Assembly: GCA_024235255.1 (NCBI GenBank) | Contig: JACKMT010000002.1 | Coordinates: 992,001-1,056,000, forward strand | DNA from: Chromatiaceae bacterium | GTDB taxonomy: Bacteria; Pseudomonadota; Gammaproteobacteria; Chromatiales; Chromatiaceae | Length of the DNA: 64,000 bases | Reading direction: 5' to 3' | Shown here: positions 12,491-23,154 of the stretch, piece by piece | How the letters are laid out: each line of letters starts with the position of its first letter | Numbering within the stretch: position 1 is the first letter of the stretch | Position numbers and translations under genes: made by a program | The notes under the pieces: generated by a model | Seen by the model: the letters and a program-made list of their open reading frames with translations, nothing else | Told to the model about the DNA's origin: nothing | Database searches by the model: none

Positions 12491-12820
12491 TCAGCGCGAG
12501 ACGCCGACACATTTATAAACGGCAAAGCGCTGCTGACCTTCGCTGACCTCAGAGATCGGTACTACGGTATCGCCGCCGATTTTTGCAGCACTGTTTCTGG
12601 CAAGTATCTGCAGTTCACTTTGCACTTTTTGTCGATTTCTACGGATGCCCGCAACCTTGTCAAGCAGTGAAGCCGTGGTGGTGCCCAGTTCCTGACAGGT
12701 GGAGACTTCATCTTGATCTAGTACACGCACCTTCTCGCCGCCGGGTGTAGTTTTTACCCAGGCGCACCCGGTAGACAACAAAAGCGCGGTGATTGCGGTA
12801 ATGGTCACAGATTTGAGCAT
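12491..12820 (-). CDS. DUF4156-like lipoprotein
   Basis: 109 residues from ATG 12820, chosen because gaggggaa precedes it; an upstream ATG at 12850 lacks a ribosome site and would bury the signal peptide. The N-terminus is a lipoprotein signal with lipobox LLSTGC. The rest resembles the DUF4156 family: a short conserved protein with two more cysteines (in STCQELG and YKCVGVSR) and the stretch NSAAKIGGDTVVP. Function is unknown. It converges with sdaA 40 bases away. Confidence 0.75.
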   Translation of the reverse strand: MLKSVTITAITALLLSTGCAWVKTTPGGEKVRVLDQDEVSTCQELGTTTASLLDKVAGIRRNRQKVQSELQILARNSAAKIGGDTVVPISEVSEGQQRFAVYKCVGVSR

Positions 12821-13317
12821 TGGATTTCCCCTCGTTGAACATCGCAGCATCTATGATACTGGAGGAAGCAGTTCTCCTCCGGCTGCTCTCGACCGGGATG
12901 ATACACCGCTGTTCTGCTCGCTGGCCGATGTTTCTGCCCTCCCGGCTCTTGGTTTGTCAGTATGCCATAGATCCAGTGCCGTAGTTTAATACGCCAAGGG
13001 CGTATGGTAAGGATCAGTTGCTATGCCGAAATGAGCAGCGCCCCATGCCGCCGGTGATTACGGTTGGCTAATGCTCCAGTCCGGCTCAGGCAGTGATAAA
13101 AAAGATTATTGACTTGCTCTGCGGTTAGTCGTATTAAATGTCGCCAAAGTAGCCTGCTTGGCAAGCGCATGGACACTGGATGTGTTCCTGCAATTGTTTG
13201 GTCCAACAGCGACCACCTGAGCCCCAGCGCCCTCCCTGCTCGTTTCTACTTTCAGTAGTCTCCTTATAACTGTTTCCTTACGTCCGTAAGGTTCTCTAAT
13301 TCATGAGGTCGTTTTCA
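12821..13317. other. About 500-bp intergenic region
   Basis: No supported gene. A 61-residue minus-strand reading frame at 13021-13206 lacks a ribosome site and family features. The last part, just before the Lys/Ala/Pro-rich gene, holds a small perfect hairpin ccttacgtccgtaagg at 13276-13291 in what would be its 5' leader. Confidence 0.5.
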
Positions 13318-13485
13318 ATGGCAACCACCAACACCAGAAAGCCCGCTGCGAGCAAACCCGCCCCCGCGCCTGCCGCTAGAAAACCCGCTGCACCGGCCAA
13401 ACCTGCTGCAGCAGCCAAACCCGCCGCAGCCAAACCGGCAGCAGCCAAACCCGCAGCCAAAAAGCCGGCAGGCCGTGGCAGATAA
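13318..13485 (+). CDS. Small Lys/Ala/Pro-rich histone H1-like protein
   Basis: 55 residues from ATG 13318, which has gaggt 11 bases upstream. After MATTNTRKP the protein is almost wholly Lys, Ala and Pro in repeats of AAAKP / AAKP type and ends KKPAGRGR. There is no hydrophobic core; it is strongly basic and should be disordered. Such KPA-rich tails occur in bacterial histone H1-like proteins and in the AlgP C-terminal region and bind DNA or RNA non-specifically. The function here is inferred from composition only; the repeats may vary in number between strains. Confidence 0.6.
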   Translation: MATTNTRKPAASKPAPAPAARKPAAPAKPAAAAKPAAAKPAAAKPAAKKPAGRGR

Positions 13486-13823
13486 AAGTTGGAATATGCA
13501 GCGGCTTTTGGACTTGGCAATTTGACATAGCGGACAATGGAGATGGATCGCCATGGCTTTTAAGCCAGGCGACAAACCAATCGGGGATGGCTTGCTGATG
13601 AGTTCTAGCTGATCCGACTCCAGTGCTGGTTAGGCAATCGAGGTTAAGTCCAATAGACTTGTAATACCCCCCGGGTTAACAGCCCGGGGGACCAAAGAGA
13701 TAAGTTTTAATCACTCCACGCGTGATCCCGAAAGCGATCCACTCTGCATAACAGTGCCGAACACCGAAGAATAAAATAACAGGGGGAGCGACAGATCAGC
13801 GTTGCCGCCGATTTCTAAGTCGA
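13486..13823. other. Intergenic region with a GC-rich hairpin
   Basis: No gene larger than a 19-codon frame. At 13667-13690 cccccggg and cccggggg form an 8-bp stem around ttaacag; no T-run follows directly, so it is at best a weak terminator for the small basic protein gene. Nothing else is recognised. Confidence 0.5.
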
Positions 13824-14414
13824 TCACAAAATCCGGTACTGTTTTTTTACCTGTTTGTCCTGCCAGATATCATCTGGGCCCACATATTCATCGCGCAGAT
13901 GAAAGGGTACGTCGATCTTATCGAAGCACTCATAAACCAGCTCGGAGCAGATGTATTTGCGATCACGTGAGCGCCGGCTGACATTAAACAGAATGCGAAA
14001 GCCGATGCGCAGGATCTCGAAGTTATCATATGGCTTGGTGAGTTCGTCCATGCCATAGCTGATGGCGTCGTTGAGTTTTTTTTCGTCCACCGACGGATGC
14101 ACCCGGGCGATCACCATATTGCCCTTGTACGGCCGGTTTTTACCGTGGTAGTCGCGCAGGTATTTGGATAACGGCGCCAGGCGCACCCCGATCAGGGTCT
14201 CGCTCTCCAGGATAAACACCCGTTGCAATGTTGGGTCACGGTAGATCATACCGACATGGCTCCAGACCGAACGGGTAAACTTCTGGATCGCTTTGGAAAA
14301 AAAATAGGAGCCGGAACAGAACACCAGGTCTCCGGTGCGTAAATCTTCGCGCATGGAGGCGTATGGCTCTAATGGGAGTTTCTCTATCTCTTTTTTGCTG
14401 ATTGGGGCGGCCAT
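13824..14414 (-). CDS. YiiX-like permuted papain-type hydrolase
   Basis: About 196 residues if started at ATG 14414 (MAAPISKKE). Motifs of the permuted papain-like NlpC/P60 group are present in the right order: GDLVFCSG near the start, WSHVGMIYRD with the catalytic histidine, and KYICSELVYECF with the catalytic cysteine. Members (YiiX/YebB type) are thought to cut amide bonds in lipids, peptidoglycan or proteins; the substrate is unknown. The frame is open up to 14555 and starts at 14447 or 14474 are possible; none has a strong ribosome site. The product appears cytoplasmic, since no signal peptide is seen from the chosen start. Confidence 0.75.
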   Translation of the reverse strand: MAAPISKKEIEKLPLEPYASMREDLRTGDLVFCSGSYFFSKAIQKFTRSVWSHVGMIYRDPTLQRVFILESETLIGVRLAPLSKYLRDYHGKNRPYKGNMVIARVHPSVDEKKLNDAISYGMDELTKPYDNFEILRIGFRILFNVSRRSRDRKYICSELVYECFDKIDVPFHLRDEYVGPDDIWQDKQVKKQYRIL

Positions 14415-14719
14415 CTTGGTCCCGTTGTTCGATTGGTGTGTGGGCATGGTATTAAGAATCGACCGCAGCGTCATCAACTTCCAGGCTGAAAACCATCGAA
14501 AATGCTCCCAGGCTGGGTGTGCAGAGGCAGGCTGGTGGCAGCAGACATAACCCATATCCTGTCGTGTAATAGTCTGTTTTACTTGTAAAATATTCTCATC
14601 TATGCGTGAATGAAGCCGCAGCTACAACCTCAGCTTTTGCCTGTTCCCAGACTTTTGGTAAGCTGGAGCAGTGCTGAGTGTTTACGCTGAATTTGTCGTT
14701 CTTCTCTGGGAGAGAGCAA

Positions 14720-15136
14720 ATGTTAACCGTCCAGCTTATTACCAAAGTGGGTATAGTGATTCTGGAGCCAGATGGCGCCCTGACCGTGGATGACTTCGAA
14801 GCCGCGGCTGAAAAAATAGATCCTTTCATAGAGGAGAAGGGCAGGCTCAACGGCTTGATCATCCGTTCGGAGTCTTTTCCAGGCTGGGATTCATTTGCCG
14901 CGCTCACCAGGCATCTGCGATTTGTCAGGAATCACCAGCAGAAAATTGCCCGTGTTGCGCTGGTGACGGACTCGCCGATCGGCAAGCTGGCGGAAGTCAT
15001 TGCCGGCCACTTCATCAGTGCCGAAGTAAAAGATTTCGAATACGAAGAGATGGAGCAGGCCAGAGCGTGGATTTTGGAGCAAGTTCCGCGGGAGGAGAAG
15101 GCGTCACCGGAGGAAAATGACCCGCAAGAGGAGTAA
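14720..15136 (+). CDS. SpoIIAA-like / STAS-fold protein
   Basis: 138 residues from ATG 14720, preceded by gggagagag. The sequence VGIVILEPDGALTVDDFEA, GLIIRSESFPGWDSF and IARVALVTDSPIGKLAEV follows the SpoIIAA-like family, small CRAL-TRIO/STAS-like alpha/beta proteins of unknown role in proteobacteria. The last 20 residues are acidic (EEKASPEEND). It is transcribed divergently from the papain-like gene and converges on a lipoprotein gene. Confidence 0.75.
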   Translation: MLTVQLITKVGIVILEPDGALTVDDFEAAAEKIDPFIEEKGRLNGLIIRSESFPGWDSFAALTRHLRFVRNHQQKIARVALVTDSPIGKLAEVIAGHFISAEVKDFEYEEMEQARAWILEQVPREEKASPEENDPQEE

Positions 15137-15190
15137 ACATGCGGGCGACAGGCGCAATTGTTGAAAATTCGCGCCTGTCGCCGGACAGTA

Positions 15191-15706
15191 TCAGCGCTCC
15201 TTGCTCTCCGCAGGTGGCGGCGGCTGAGCCGAACTCTCCATCGCTTCGTCGATTAATTCGCCCGCCTTCTCTTTGGCTGATTCATACATCTCCTTCGATT
15301 TATCGACAGCGTTTGAGCCGTACGCTTTGCTCTTGTCCACAATCTCGCCGGCGGTCTCCCTGGTTTTATCCCAGGCGGCTTTGGATTTTTCTACCGCAGT
15401 CTCCGTGATTTCGCCGCTCTTCTCTTCCGTTGACTGATAGATCTCCCTGGATTTATCGACCACCGCTTCGGTCATTTCACCGCTTTTCTCCTTGGTTGAC
15501 TGGTAGATCTCTTTTGCTTTATCCATCGCCGTATTCTGGCCTGCGGGTGGTGGTGCCGACGGTTCGGCCACCGGCTCCGGAGCAGCGCTCTGCTTCTGCT
15601 GCAGAGGCTCCGGTTTGGGCGCTGCCTGTCTGTCAGTCTGGGCTTCCTGGCCGCATCCGGTCAGGGCCAGTGCCAGCGGAAATATCAGGATCGGCTTAAT
15701 TCTCAT
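15191..15706 (-). CDS. LEA-like repeat lipoprotein
   Basis: 171 residues with a lipoprotein signal (MRIKPILIFPLALALTGC). After a Pro/Ala/Gln-rich linker come repeats of DKSKEIYQSTKEKSGEMTEA type with lengths about 22, 22, 18, 11 and 22 residues, all multiples or near multiples of 11, as in group 3 LEA proteins and YtxH-like proteins. The repeats should form amphipathic helices. The tail is short and Pro-rich. It is probably anchored to the outer membrane and may act in desiccation, salt or envelope stress; this is inference from the repeat type. ATG 15706 has ggag at good spacing. Confidence 0.75.
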   Translation of the reverse strand: MRIKPILIFPLALALTGCGQEAQTDRQAAPKPEPLQQKQSAAPEPVAEPSAPPPAGQNTAMDKAKEIYQSTKEKSGEMTEAVVDKSREIYQSTEEKSGEITETAVEKSKAAWDKTRETAGEIVDKSKAYGSNAVDKSKEMYESAKEKAGELIDEAMESSAQPPPPAESKER

Positions 15707-16030
15707 CAGATTGCTCCATGGTTAGTCACTCAGATGCTGCTGTCCAGCAGAATATCTGTCCCGAAACTGCCGCTTATCTCATCAGAACGAAAGCAGGAGT
15801 GAAGAGGCTGAAAGAGCCAGATATTTTCAGCACGAGCCTACCATAGGAGTAGACTGCCGTCAGTGAACGCTTTGCTGCTTTGACAGTAGTTATCGATTGG
15901 CACGCAAATGTGCGAGTTTCGGCGGTGGGAAATTATCTATTGATGTTTGATCAAGGCTTGCAGTTTGTTGCAGCTGAAAAATACCCGCCAGGCGGGCCGG
16001 GCGGGTATTGATCTCATCGGTTATTGTTGT
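15707..16030. other. Intergenic region holding a minus-strand terminator
   Basis: No gene seen. It contains the promoter side of the LEA-like lipoprotein gene and, at 15980-16009, the terminator of the small gene at 16031-16198. Confidence 0.6.
15980..16009 (-). terminator. Rho-independent terminator of the 55-residue gene
   Basis: aatacccgcc and ggcgggtatt form a perfect 10-bp stem with a GC-rich loop. Read on the minus strand, the stem is followed by a T-run (ggcgggtattttt), so it terminates transcription from the small gene that ends at 16031. Confidence 0.8.
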
Positions 16031-16198
16031 TCACTGCATCTGCTTGAGAATGAGAAGCTGCAATTTGGGATCTTTATACGAATGCTGAATGTTTTCAATG
16101 GCGGCTTTTATCAAGTCGTACTCTTCCCGACTCACTGATCTTGCCCTGCTGAGCAGGTTGTTGGTTAATTCTCTTCTCTGCTGAAGTATATTGTCCAT
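16031..16198 (-). CDS. Small conserved-looking protein, 55 residues
   Basis: An ATG at 16198 with gaagg upstream opens a 55-codon frame beginning MDNILQQRRELTNNLL and ending KLQLLILKQMQ. It is rich in Leu, Gln, Arg and Asn and should be mostly helical, possibly an oligomerising helical hairpin. A clear terminator (15980-16009) follows 22 bases after the stop, which supports a real transcript. No family is recognised. It lies between the LEA-like lipoprotein and the divergent maeB. Confidence 0.6.
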   Translation of the reverse strand: MDNILQQRRELTNNLLSRARSVSREEYDLIKAAIENIQHSYKDPKLQLLILKQMQ

Positions 16199-16489
16199 GG
16201 TGCGGCCTTCACTTTGCTAGCGTGTTTCTTGATCGAATCCAAGGCTTTGTGTGATTGTTGCCTCACCTACTTTGTCGCCAGTTCTACCCCATTCTTTAGC
16301 GCTGACGGGATTGCATGCCGGCCATTTTTGCCGGTTGTGATAAACATTCGACATATTGCTGGATTCACCATCCAGTTGATTCGGCACTGCGGGCATATTA
16401 TGGTGCACCGCGGTGCCGGATCCGCCCATTGCAGGCATCGCAGCATCTTTCATTGCACCACTTAATCAACAGCGGGGAGAGTGCCAACC

Positions 16490-18766
<2,277 letters not shown>

Positions 18767-18794
18767 GCGGGACGCTTGGCGCTGGAAATAACGG

Positions 18795-19133
18795 GTGATC
18801 AGACTGCCCAAAGTGTTGGATGCCTGGCAAACGCCGGCCTTCAAAGAGGTCTTCGAACAGGAGGTCGGAGCACTGGACCGGTCATTGCTGCCGCTGCAAC
18901 CGGGGTTGTCGCATGGCAGCCATATTGTCGATGAAGCGATCGGCGTGATGCTGCTCAGCGCCGTCGATGCGGGATCCTCGGTTCAGGTGCGGGCAGGTAT
19001 CTTCTTCAGCTCCATCATTGCCGGATGCAGCTGCGCCGACGACCCGACGCCGGTGGATAGAAATAGCGAGTACTGCGAGCTGCAGTTCGATATCGACAAG
19101 CGCAGTGCCGATACCCAGGTCCGCTGCTGTTGA
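18795..19133 (+). CDS. Conserved hypothetical protein with CSCADDPTP motif
   Basis: 112 residues from GTG 18795, 28 bases after maeB. It begins IRLPKVLDAWQTPAF and contains AGCSCADDPTPVDRNSEYCE, with three clustered cysteines, and ends VRCC. I recall proteins of this shape as a hypothetical family in sulfur-oxidising gammaproteobacteria, but no function is known to me. The charged, cysteine-bearing motif could bind metal. A weak ribosome site makes the start uncertain. It may be cotranscribed with maeB. Confidence 0.55.
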   Translation: MIRLPKVLDAWQTPAFKEVFEQEVGALDRSLLPLQPGLSHGSHIVDEAIGVMLLSAVDAGSSVQVRAGIFFSSIIAGCSCADDPTPVDRNSEYCELQFDIDKRSADTQVRCC

Positions 19134-19189
19134 TGGCGTCTCGTCAGCCCGGAAAAGGGGGGGCCGCCTGCGTAGAGTCTGGATCTATT

Positions 19190-21028
19190 TTAGTTCAGCT
19201 TGTATTCGACCAGTTCGAACAGATCCTCGTCCAGCACCTGACCACTGGCTGATATCAGCTTGCGTATACTTTTGACGTAGCGTTTGACCTGCGGTGCATA
19301 CCACACCTGGAAGTGCAAGCGCACCGGCTCCAATCTGGCCGAGCTGCTCCCGTCGGTTGCGTGTCTGTTGCTCCAGGACTCCACTTTCCAGGCAGCGAAC
19401 CTGCCTGCCGGCACTTCAACCTGTTCTCGTTGGGAGGTACTGGCATTGCTGTACCATCCATCCCGTCCGCCGGCTGCGGGTGTGGAAAAATCCTTCCAGC
19501 GCCCTGTTCCGGACAGCTCAGTATAGGCGCCCAGCCAGGGGCTGAACTCCAGTCCGATATCCGGCCAGGAGAGAAAGCCGGCTTGTCCGCCGCCAGAGCT
19601 GCGACTGCCCGCGGACTTTGCTGCCGGCTGCAGTATGGTCAAAGATTCGGCAACCATACTGCCATCCGAGCGATCGATGCTGATTTGAAACTTCCACTGC
19701 GGGCTGGCCGGCCATTTTCCCCGGGTCTGGTATACCCATCGCTCATTCCTTCCCGGCAGCCTGGCGCGCCGGGCAATCTCTGCGAGCGTGTCGGGATGGG
19801 GCGAGACGGTGATCTGTTTGCTGGCGTTGCCGCCGGGGCCGGTTGCGTTGAGCGTATACCGGATGGGTTTTTCCGGAGCTACGTTGACGCACGCTTCGAC
19901 TGGATTTTTCAGGACGCCCGGCATCGGCATCAGGCTGAGTTCCCGCGCGCGCTCAACCCGGTAGCAGATAGCGACATCCTTCTCCCCCATGTTTGCCGCC
20001 AGGCTGGTGATCGCCGGTGGCTCCGGTTTGGGTTTTGCGGGCACTACCGGAGCTGGCGGTGTCTCAGCCTTCACGGAAAGGCGCTCCGGGACCGGCGCCG
20101 GTGCAGCTTTTTGTGAGGGAATCGGCTGGACTGGCGCAGGTTCAGCTGTTAATGGCGGGCTTGCCGGGACCGGCGCGGGTTCGGCAGCTATAACGGGATT
20201 CGCCGGGATTGGTGCCGTTGCGGTGGTTTCGCTCCCCGCATTGGCAGCGTCAACCTTAGCGGGCACTTCCTGGACCGGTTGCAAGGGTTCAGCTGGCAGC
20301 ATCGGTGTCTGGGTTTTTTCTGGCCCGATGGCGCTCTGTCCGGCAGCTGCGGGCGGGGAAGAGTCGTTTAGCTGGCGCTTTTCGGGCGGGAGGGGAGACG
20401 GTGACAGATGGCCGGTTTCGACCGGGGACAACTGCCAGTAGGCGGCACCCGCGACAATCGCAATAAATAGGGCGGCGGCAATCCAAAACGTTCTGCCCTT
20501 TCCGGCGCGGGGACCGTTTGCCTCCGCCTGCTCCGATCTCGTGCCGCCGCTTGCGCGTGATCCGGCAACATGCAAAATCTTTTCCAGGGTTTTGATCAGT
20601 TCTCCGGAGGTGGCATCCCACTGTTTGTGGTTCAGCTCGACCGCCTGGCGCCGCACCAGGGAGTGGAGATCCGCCGGCAGATCCTCCTGCCGCGGCATCG
20701 GCGCCCGATCGACCAGCACCGGCACCACCCGGATATCGCGCGCCAGCGCGGTGCTGGTCTCCAGCCGGATGAAGTCGTGAGGGTCTTCGAGGCGGCGCCG
20801 GCCGGCTGCGTCCGTCGCATCCAGCCATTGGTTGCCGATCAGTACAATCAACACCTTGCAGGAGGCGACGGCGCCTTCGATTGCCTTGACGAAGTCGGTG
20901 CCCGGCTCTATCCCCTCGACGTCCATGAAAACGGCATCGGCGCCGAAATGCGCTGCCAACCGGTCGTAAAGCCTGCCCGCGTAGCCGGCCGAGTCGTCTC
21001 TTCTGTAGCTGATGAAAATACCTTCCAA
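19190..21028 (-). CDS. Membrane-anchored TIR-domain protein
   Basis: About 612 residues. The N-terminus is a bacterial TIR domain (GIFISYRRDDSAGYAGRLYD, AVFMDVEGIEPGTDF, VLIVLIGNQWLD, DFIRLETSTAL, whose glutamate is the candidate NADase residue). One membrane helix follows (FWIAAALFIAIVAGAAYW, near residue 190), then about 150 residues rich in Pro, Ala and Val, and a C-terminal globular part of about 250 residues with no family recognised. TTG 21028 is preferred because gggagggg precedes it; an in-frame TTG at 21070 is the alternative. TIR would be cytoplasmic and the C-terminus periplasmic. No recognised defence gene is adjacent. Confidence 0.8.
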   Translation of the reverse strand: MEGIFISYRRDDSAGYAGRLYDRLAAHFGADAVFMDVEGIEPGTDFVKAIEGAVASCKVLIVLIGNQWLDATDAAGRRRLEDPHDFIRLETSTALARDIRVVPVLVDRAPMPRQEDLPADLHSLVRRQAVELNHKQWDATSGELIKTLEKILHVAGSRASGGTRSEQAEANGPRAGKGRTFWIAAALFIAIVAGAAYWQLSPVETGHLSPSPLPPEKRQLNDSSPPAAAGQSAIGPEKTQTPMLPAEPLQPVQEVPAKVDAANAGSETTATAPIPANPVIAAEPAPVPASPPLTAEPAPVQPIPSQKAAPAPVPERLSVKAETPPAPVVPAKPKPEPPAITSLAANMGEKDVAICYRVERARELSLMPMPGVLKNPVEACVNVAPEKPIRYTLNATGPGGNASKQITVSPHPDTLAEIARRARLPGRNERWVYQTRGKWPASPQWKFQISIDRSDGSMVAESLTILQPAAKSAGSRSSGGGQAGFLSWPDIGLEFSPWLGAYTELSGTGRWKDFSTPAAGGRDGWYSNASTSQREQVEVPAGRFAAWKVESWSNRHATDGSSSARLEPVRLHFQVWYAPQVKRYVKSIRKLISASGQVLDEDLFELVEYKLN

Positions 21029-21161
21029 AACCCCTCCCTGATCGATTCGTGCCTTGCCGCCGCTCGTCAAAACCCAAATATAGCTAAAAAAGCGCGGCAG
21101 CGAGCGAAAAGCGCCGACTCAAAGGTGCTGTCGGGTGCAACTCGTCCTGTTTAAACTGGTG

Positions 21162-22445
21162 CTAGCCGTAGAGAAATGAGACTGCGGCAACGGCAGCGAT
21201 CACCCCGGCAACATCCGCGCTGAGCCCGGCCGCCAGCGCGTGGCGGATGCGCCGGACCTGCACCGCGCCGAAGTAGACCGCAAGTACATAGAAGGTGGTC
21301 TCGGTCGAGCCCTGCAATGTGGAGACCAGATAGCCGGTGTAGCTGTCCGGGCCGATGGCCGGATCGTTGACGATGGACGCCATGACGCCGTAGGCGCCCG
21401 ATCCGGATAGCGGACGCAGCAGCGCCATCGGCAGCGCCTCTGCCGGCAGCCCGAACGTCCCGGTGATGCCGCCCAGGCCCGATACCAGCCAGCCGAGCGC
21501 ACCGCTGGCGCGGAACATGCCGACGGCCACCAGAATGGCCACCAGATAGGGAATGATCTTGAGCGCTACCTGAAACCCCTCTTTGGCGCCCTCGACGAAC
21601 GCCTCGTAAATCCTGACGCGGCGGGCAACGCCGAACAGCAGGAATGCCAGCATCAGGCCGGGCAGGATCCAGGGGGAGATAATCTGTCCGTACAGAATGG
21701 TCAGCGGAATCAGCGCGAGAAACCCGCCGAGCACACACCAGGAGACCCAGGCTGGATAGCCGCTGTCGGCGGCGGGCAGCTCCACTGCCGCGTCGACCGT
21801 ATGGTGTGCGCGGTTTTCGATGGTCGTGCCGCTGCTGGACTCGACCGGGAAAAAGCGGCGGTAGGTAAGTGCTGCAATAATCGCCACGATCGTGGAGCAG
21901 ACGGTGGCGAACAGGGTGGTCGGCAGTATGCCGGCGGGATCCGCCGATCCGGCCGCGGCGCGCAGCGCGATCACCCCGGTGGGCAGCAGCGTGATGCTGG
22001 AGGTGTTTATCGCCAGAAACAGCACCATAGCATCGGTTGCGGTGCCCTTTACCGGGTTAAGTTTATCGAGCTCCTGCATGGCGCGGATACCGAATGGTGT
22101 CGCTGCGTTGCCCAGCCCAAGCAGGTTGGCCGACAGGTTGAGAATCATCGCGCCCATCGCCGGGTGCTCTGCGGGCACATCCGGGAACAGCCGCACCATC
22201 AAGGGGCGGATGACCCGGGCCAGAATGGTAAGGAGGCCGCCCTCTTCGGCAATCTTCATCAGCCCGAGAAAGAGCGCCATCACCCCGACCAGACCGATGG
22301 CAAGTTCAACCGCTCCGCCGGCGGAGTCGACCATGGCTGCCGAGAGCGCGTCCATCGGGGTGGCTTCCACCGCATCAGCCGCCAACTGCTTCCAGGCGGC
22401 GGTCAGGAACGCGCTTAAGACGAGAACGAGAAAAACGGTATTCAT
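21162..22445 (-). CDS. SpmA-SpmB fusion, nucleoside-recognition (Gate) domain membrane protein
   Basis: 427 residues with many membrane helices in two halves. The first half resembles spore maturation protein A (LNLSANLLGLGNAATPFGIR, LFLAINTSSITLLPTGVIAL), the second SpmB (KEGFQVALKIIPYLVAILVA, LRPLSGSGAYGVM, STETTFYVLAVYFGAV). Both belong to the nucleoside-recognition / Gate superfamily. Fused forms are known in proteobacteria that do not sporulate; the substrate is unknown, perhaps a nucleoside or peptide-like solute. It lies 130 bases upstream of the TIR gene on the same strand. Confidence 0.88.
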   Translation of the reverse strand: MNTVFLVLVLSAFLTAAWKQLAADAVEATPMDALSAAMVDSAGGAVELAIGLVGVMALFLGLMKIAEEGGLLTILARVIRPLMVRLFPDVPAEHPAMGAMILNLSANLLGLGNAATPFGIRAMQELDKLNPVKGTATDAMVLFLAINTSSITLLPTGVIALRAAAGSADPAGILPTTLFATVCSTIVAIIAALTYRRFFPVESSSGTTIENRAHHTVDAAVELPAADSGYPAWVSWCVLGGFLALIPLTILYGQIISPWILPGLMLAFLLFGVARRVRIYEAFVEGAKEGFQVALKIIPYLVAILVAVGMFRASGALGWLVSGLGGITGTFGLPAEALPMALLRPLSGSGAYGVMASIVNDPAIGPDSYTGYLVSTLQGSTETTFYVLAVYFGAVQVRRIRHALAAGLSADVAGVIAAVAAVSFLYG

Positions 22446-22581
22446 GGCGTTCCTTGGTTGATGTCTAACGGGATCGGGGTCAAATATGTGCAGTGTGCGC
22501 TATTCTGCCTAAATCAAGTTCAGCCAAAATTAAAGCTGCTCTTTTCACACCGAGCCGGCCGGGTTATTTGAGGTTTTGTCA

Positions 22582-22962
22582 GTGGATAAAGTCAAGCCGA
22601 ACGACGCATTGCCGCCACTCTACACTTCAACTGCGCCTGCCAAGGGGATCGGACGGCGCTACTCGGTGTTTCCGGATCGGGTCGAGTTGAAGCTGCGCAT
22701 TTTAAACGAGACCATCACCATTCCGGCAGAGCAGATGCGCGCGATCTATCTGGTGCCCGGCGGCATCACCGAAGTGTTGACCGGAACGCTCAAGGGGCGC
22801 TACCCATGGATGGCGCTGGTCTGGGGTCTGGCAATGGATGCCGGGGTGCTGGGTCCGCATGTGCTGCTGAAGAGCGCTGCGGGTCCGGTGCGCTACTTTC
22901 GCTTTACGCCTGAGGAGCCTGCGAGGTTTGTCGAAGCCTGCCGGTGCATCTGTCGGCAATAG
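22582..22962 (+). CDS. Hypothetical protein, possible PH-like fold
   Basis: 126 residues from GTG 22582, which has gagg about 9 bases upstream; TTG 22576 is an alternative. The middle reads RRYSVFPDRVELKLRILN and TIPAEQMRAIYLVPGG, a beta-rich pattern like small bacterial PH-domain proteins, with one hydrophobic segment (PWMALVWGLAMDAGVLG). No family is recognised with certainty. It is divergent from the SpmAB fusion and upstream of fpr. Confidence 0.55.
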   Translation: MDKVKPNDALPPLYTSTAPAKGIGRRYSVFPDRVELKLRILNETITIPAEQMRAIYLVPGGITEVLTGTLKGRYPWMALVWGLAMDAGVLGPHVLLKSAAGPVRYFRFTPEEPARFVEACRCICRQ

Positions 22963-23154
22963 TGGTGGCTGAGTAGGCCGCCCGTCAGGGTTGTATCCGC
23001 TGCTTTGCAGCCGTGTCCGCTCACTCCCTAGCTGTGCCGCCCACCGCTATTTTTTCATTATGCATGGATAACATTGATGCGATATACTTAAATACCAAGT
23101 AAATTACTAAACTAATTCCCATTGTCATAATTTAAAGTTACCGGCAGTAATCCA

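Noticed and set aside
13021..13206. 61-residue minus-strand frame in the gap before the Lys/Ala/Pro-rich gene
   Set aside because: No ribosome site and no recognisable features.
13553..13612. 19-codon frame MAFKPGDKPIG after the basic protein gene
   Set aside because: Too short to support, with no terminator or family match.
16217..16453. 78-residue minus-strand frame just upstream of the 55-residue gene
   Set aside because: It would leave almost no room for the maeB promoter, its ribosome site is poor and no family is recognised; kept as a remote possibility only.
19190..22445. Antiphage defence island around the TIR gene
   Set aside because: The neighbours are an SpmAB fusion, a small unknown gene and maeB; no restriction, CBASS, Thoeris or retron partner was found.
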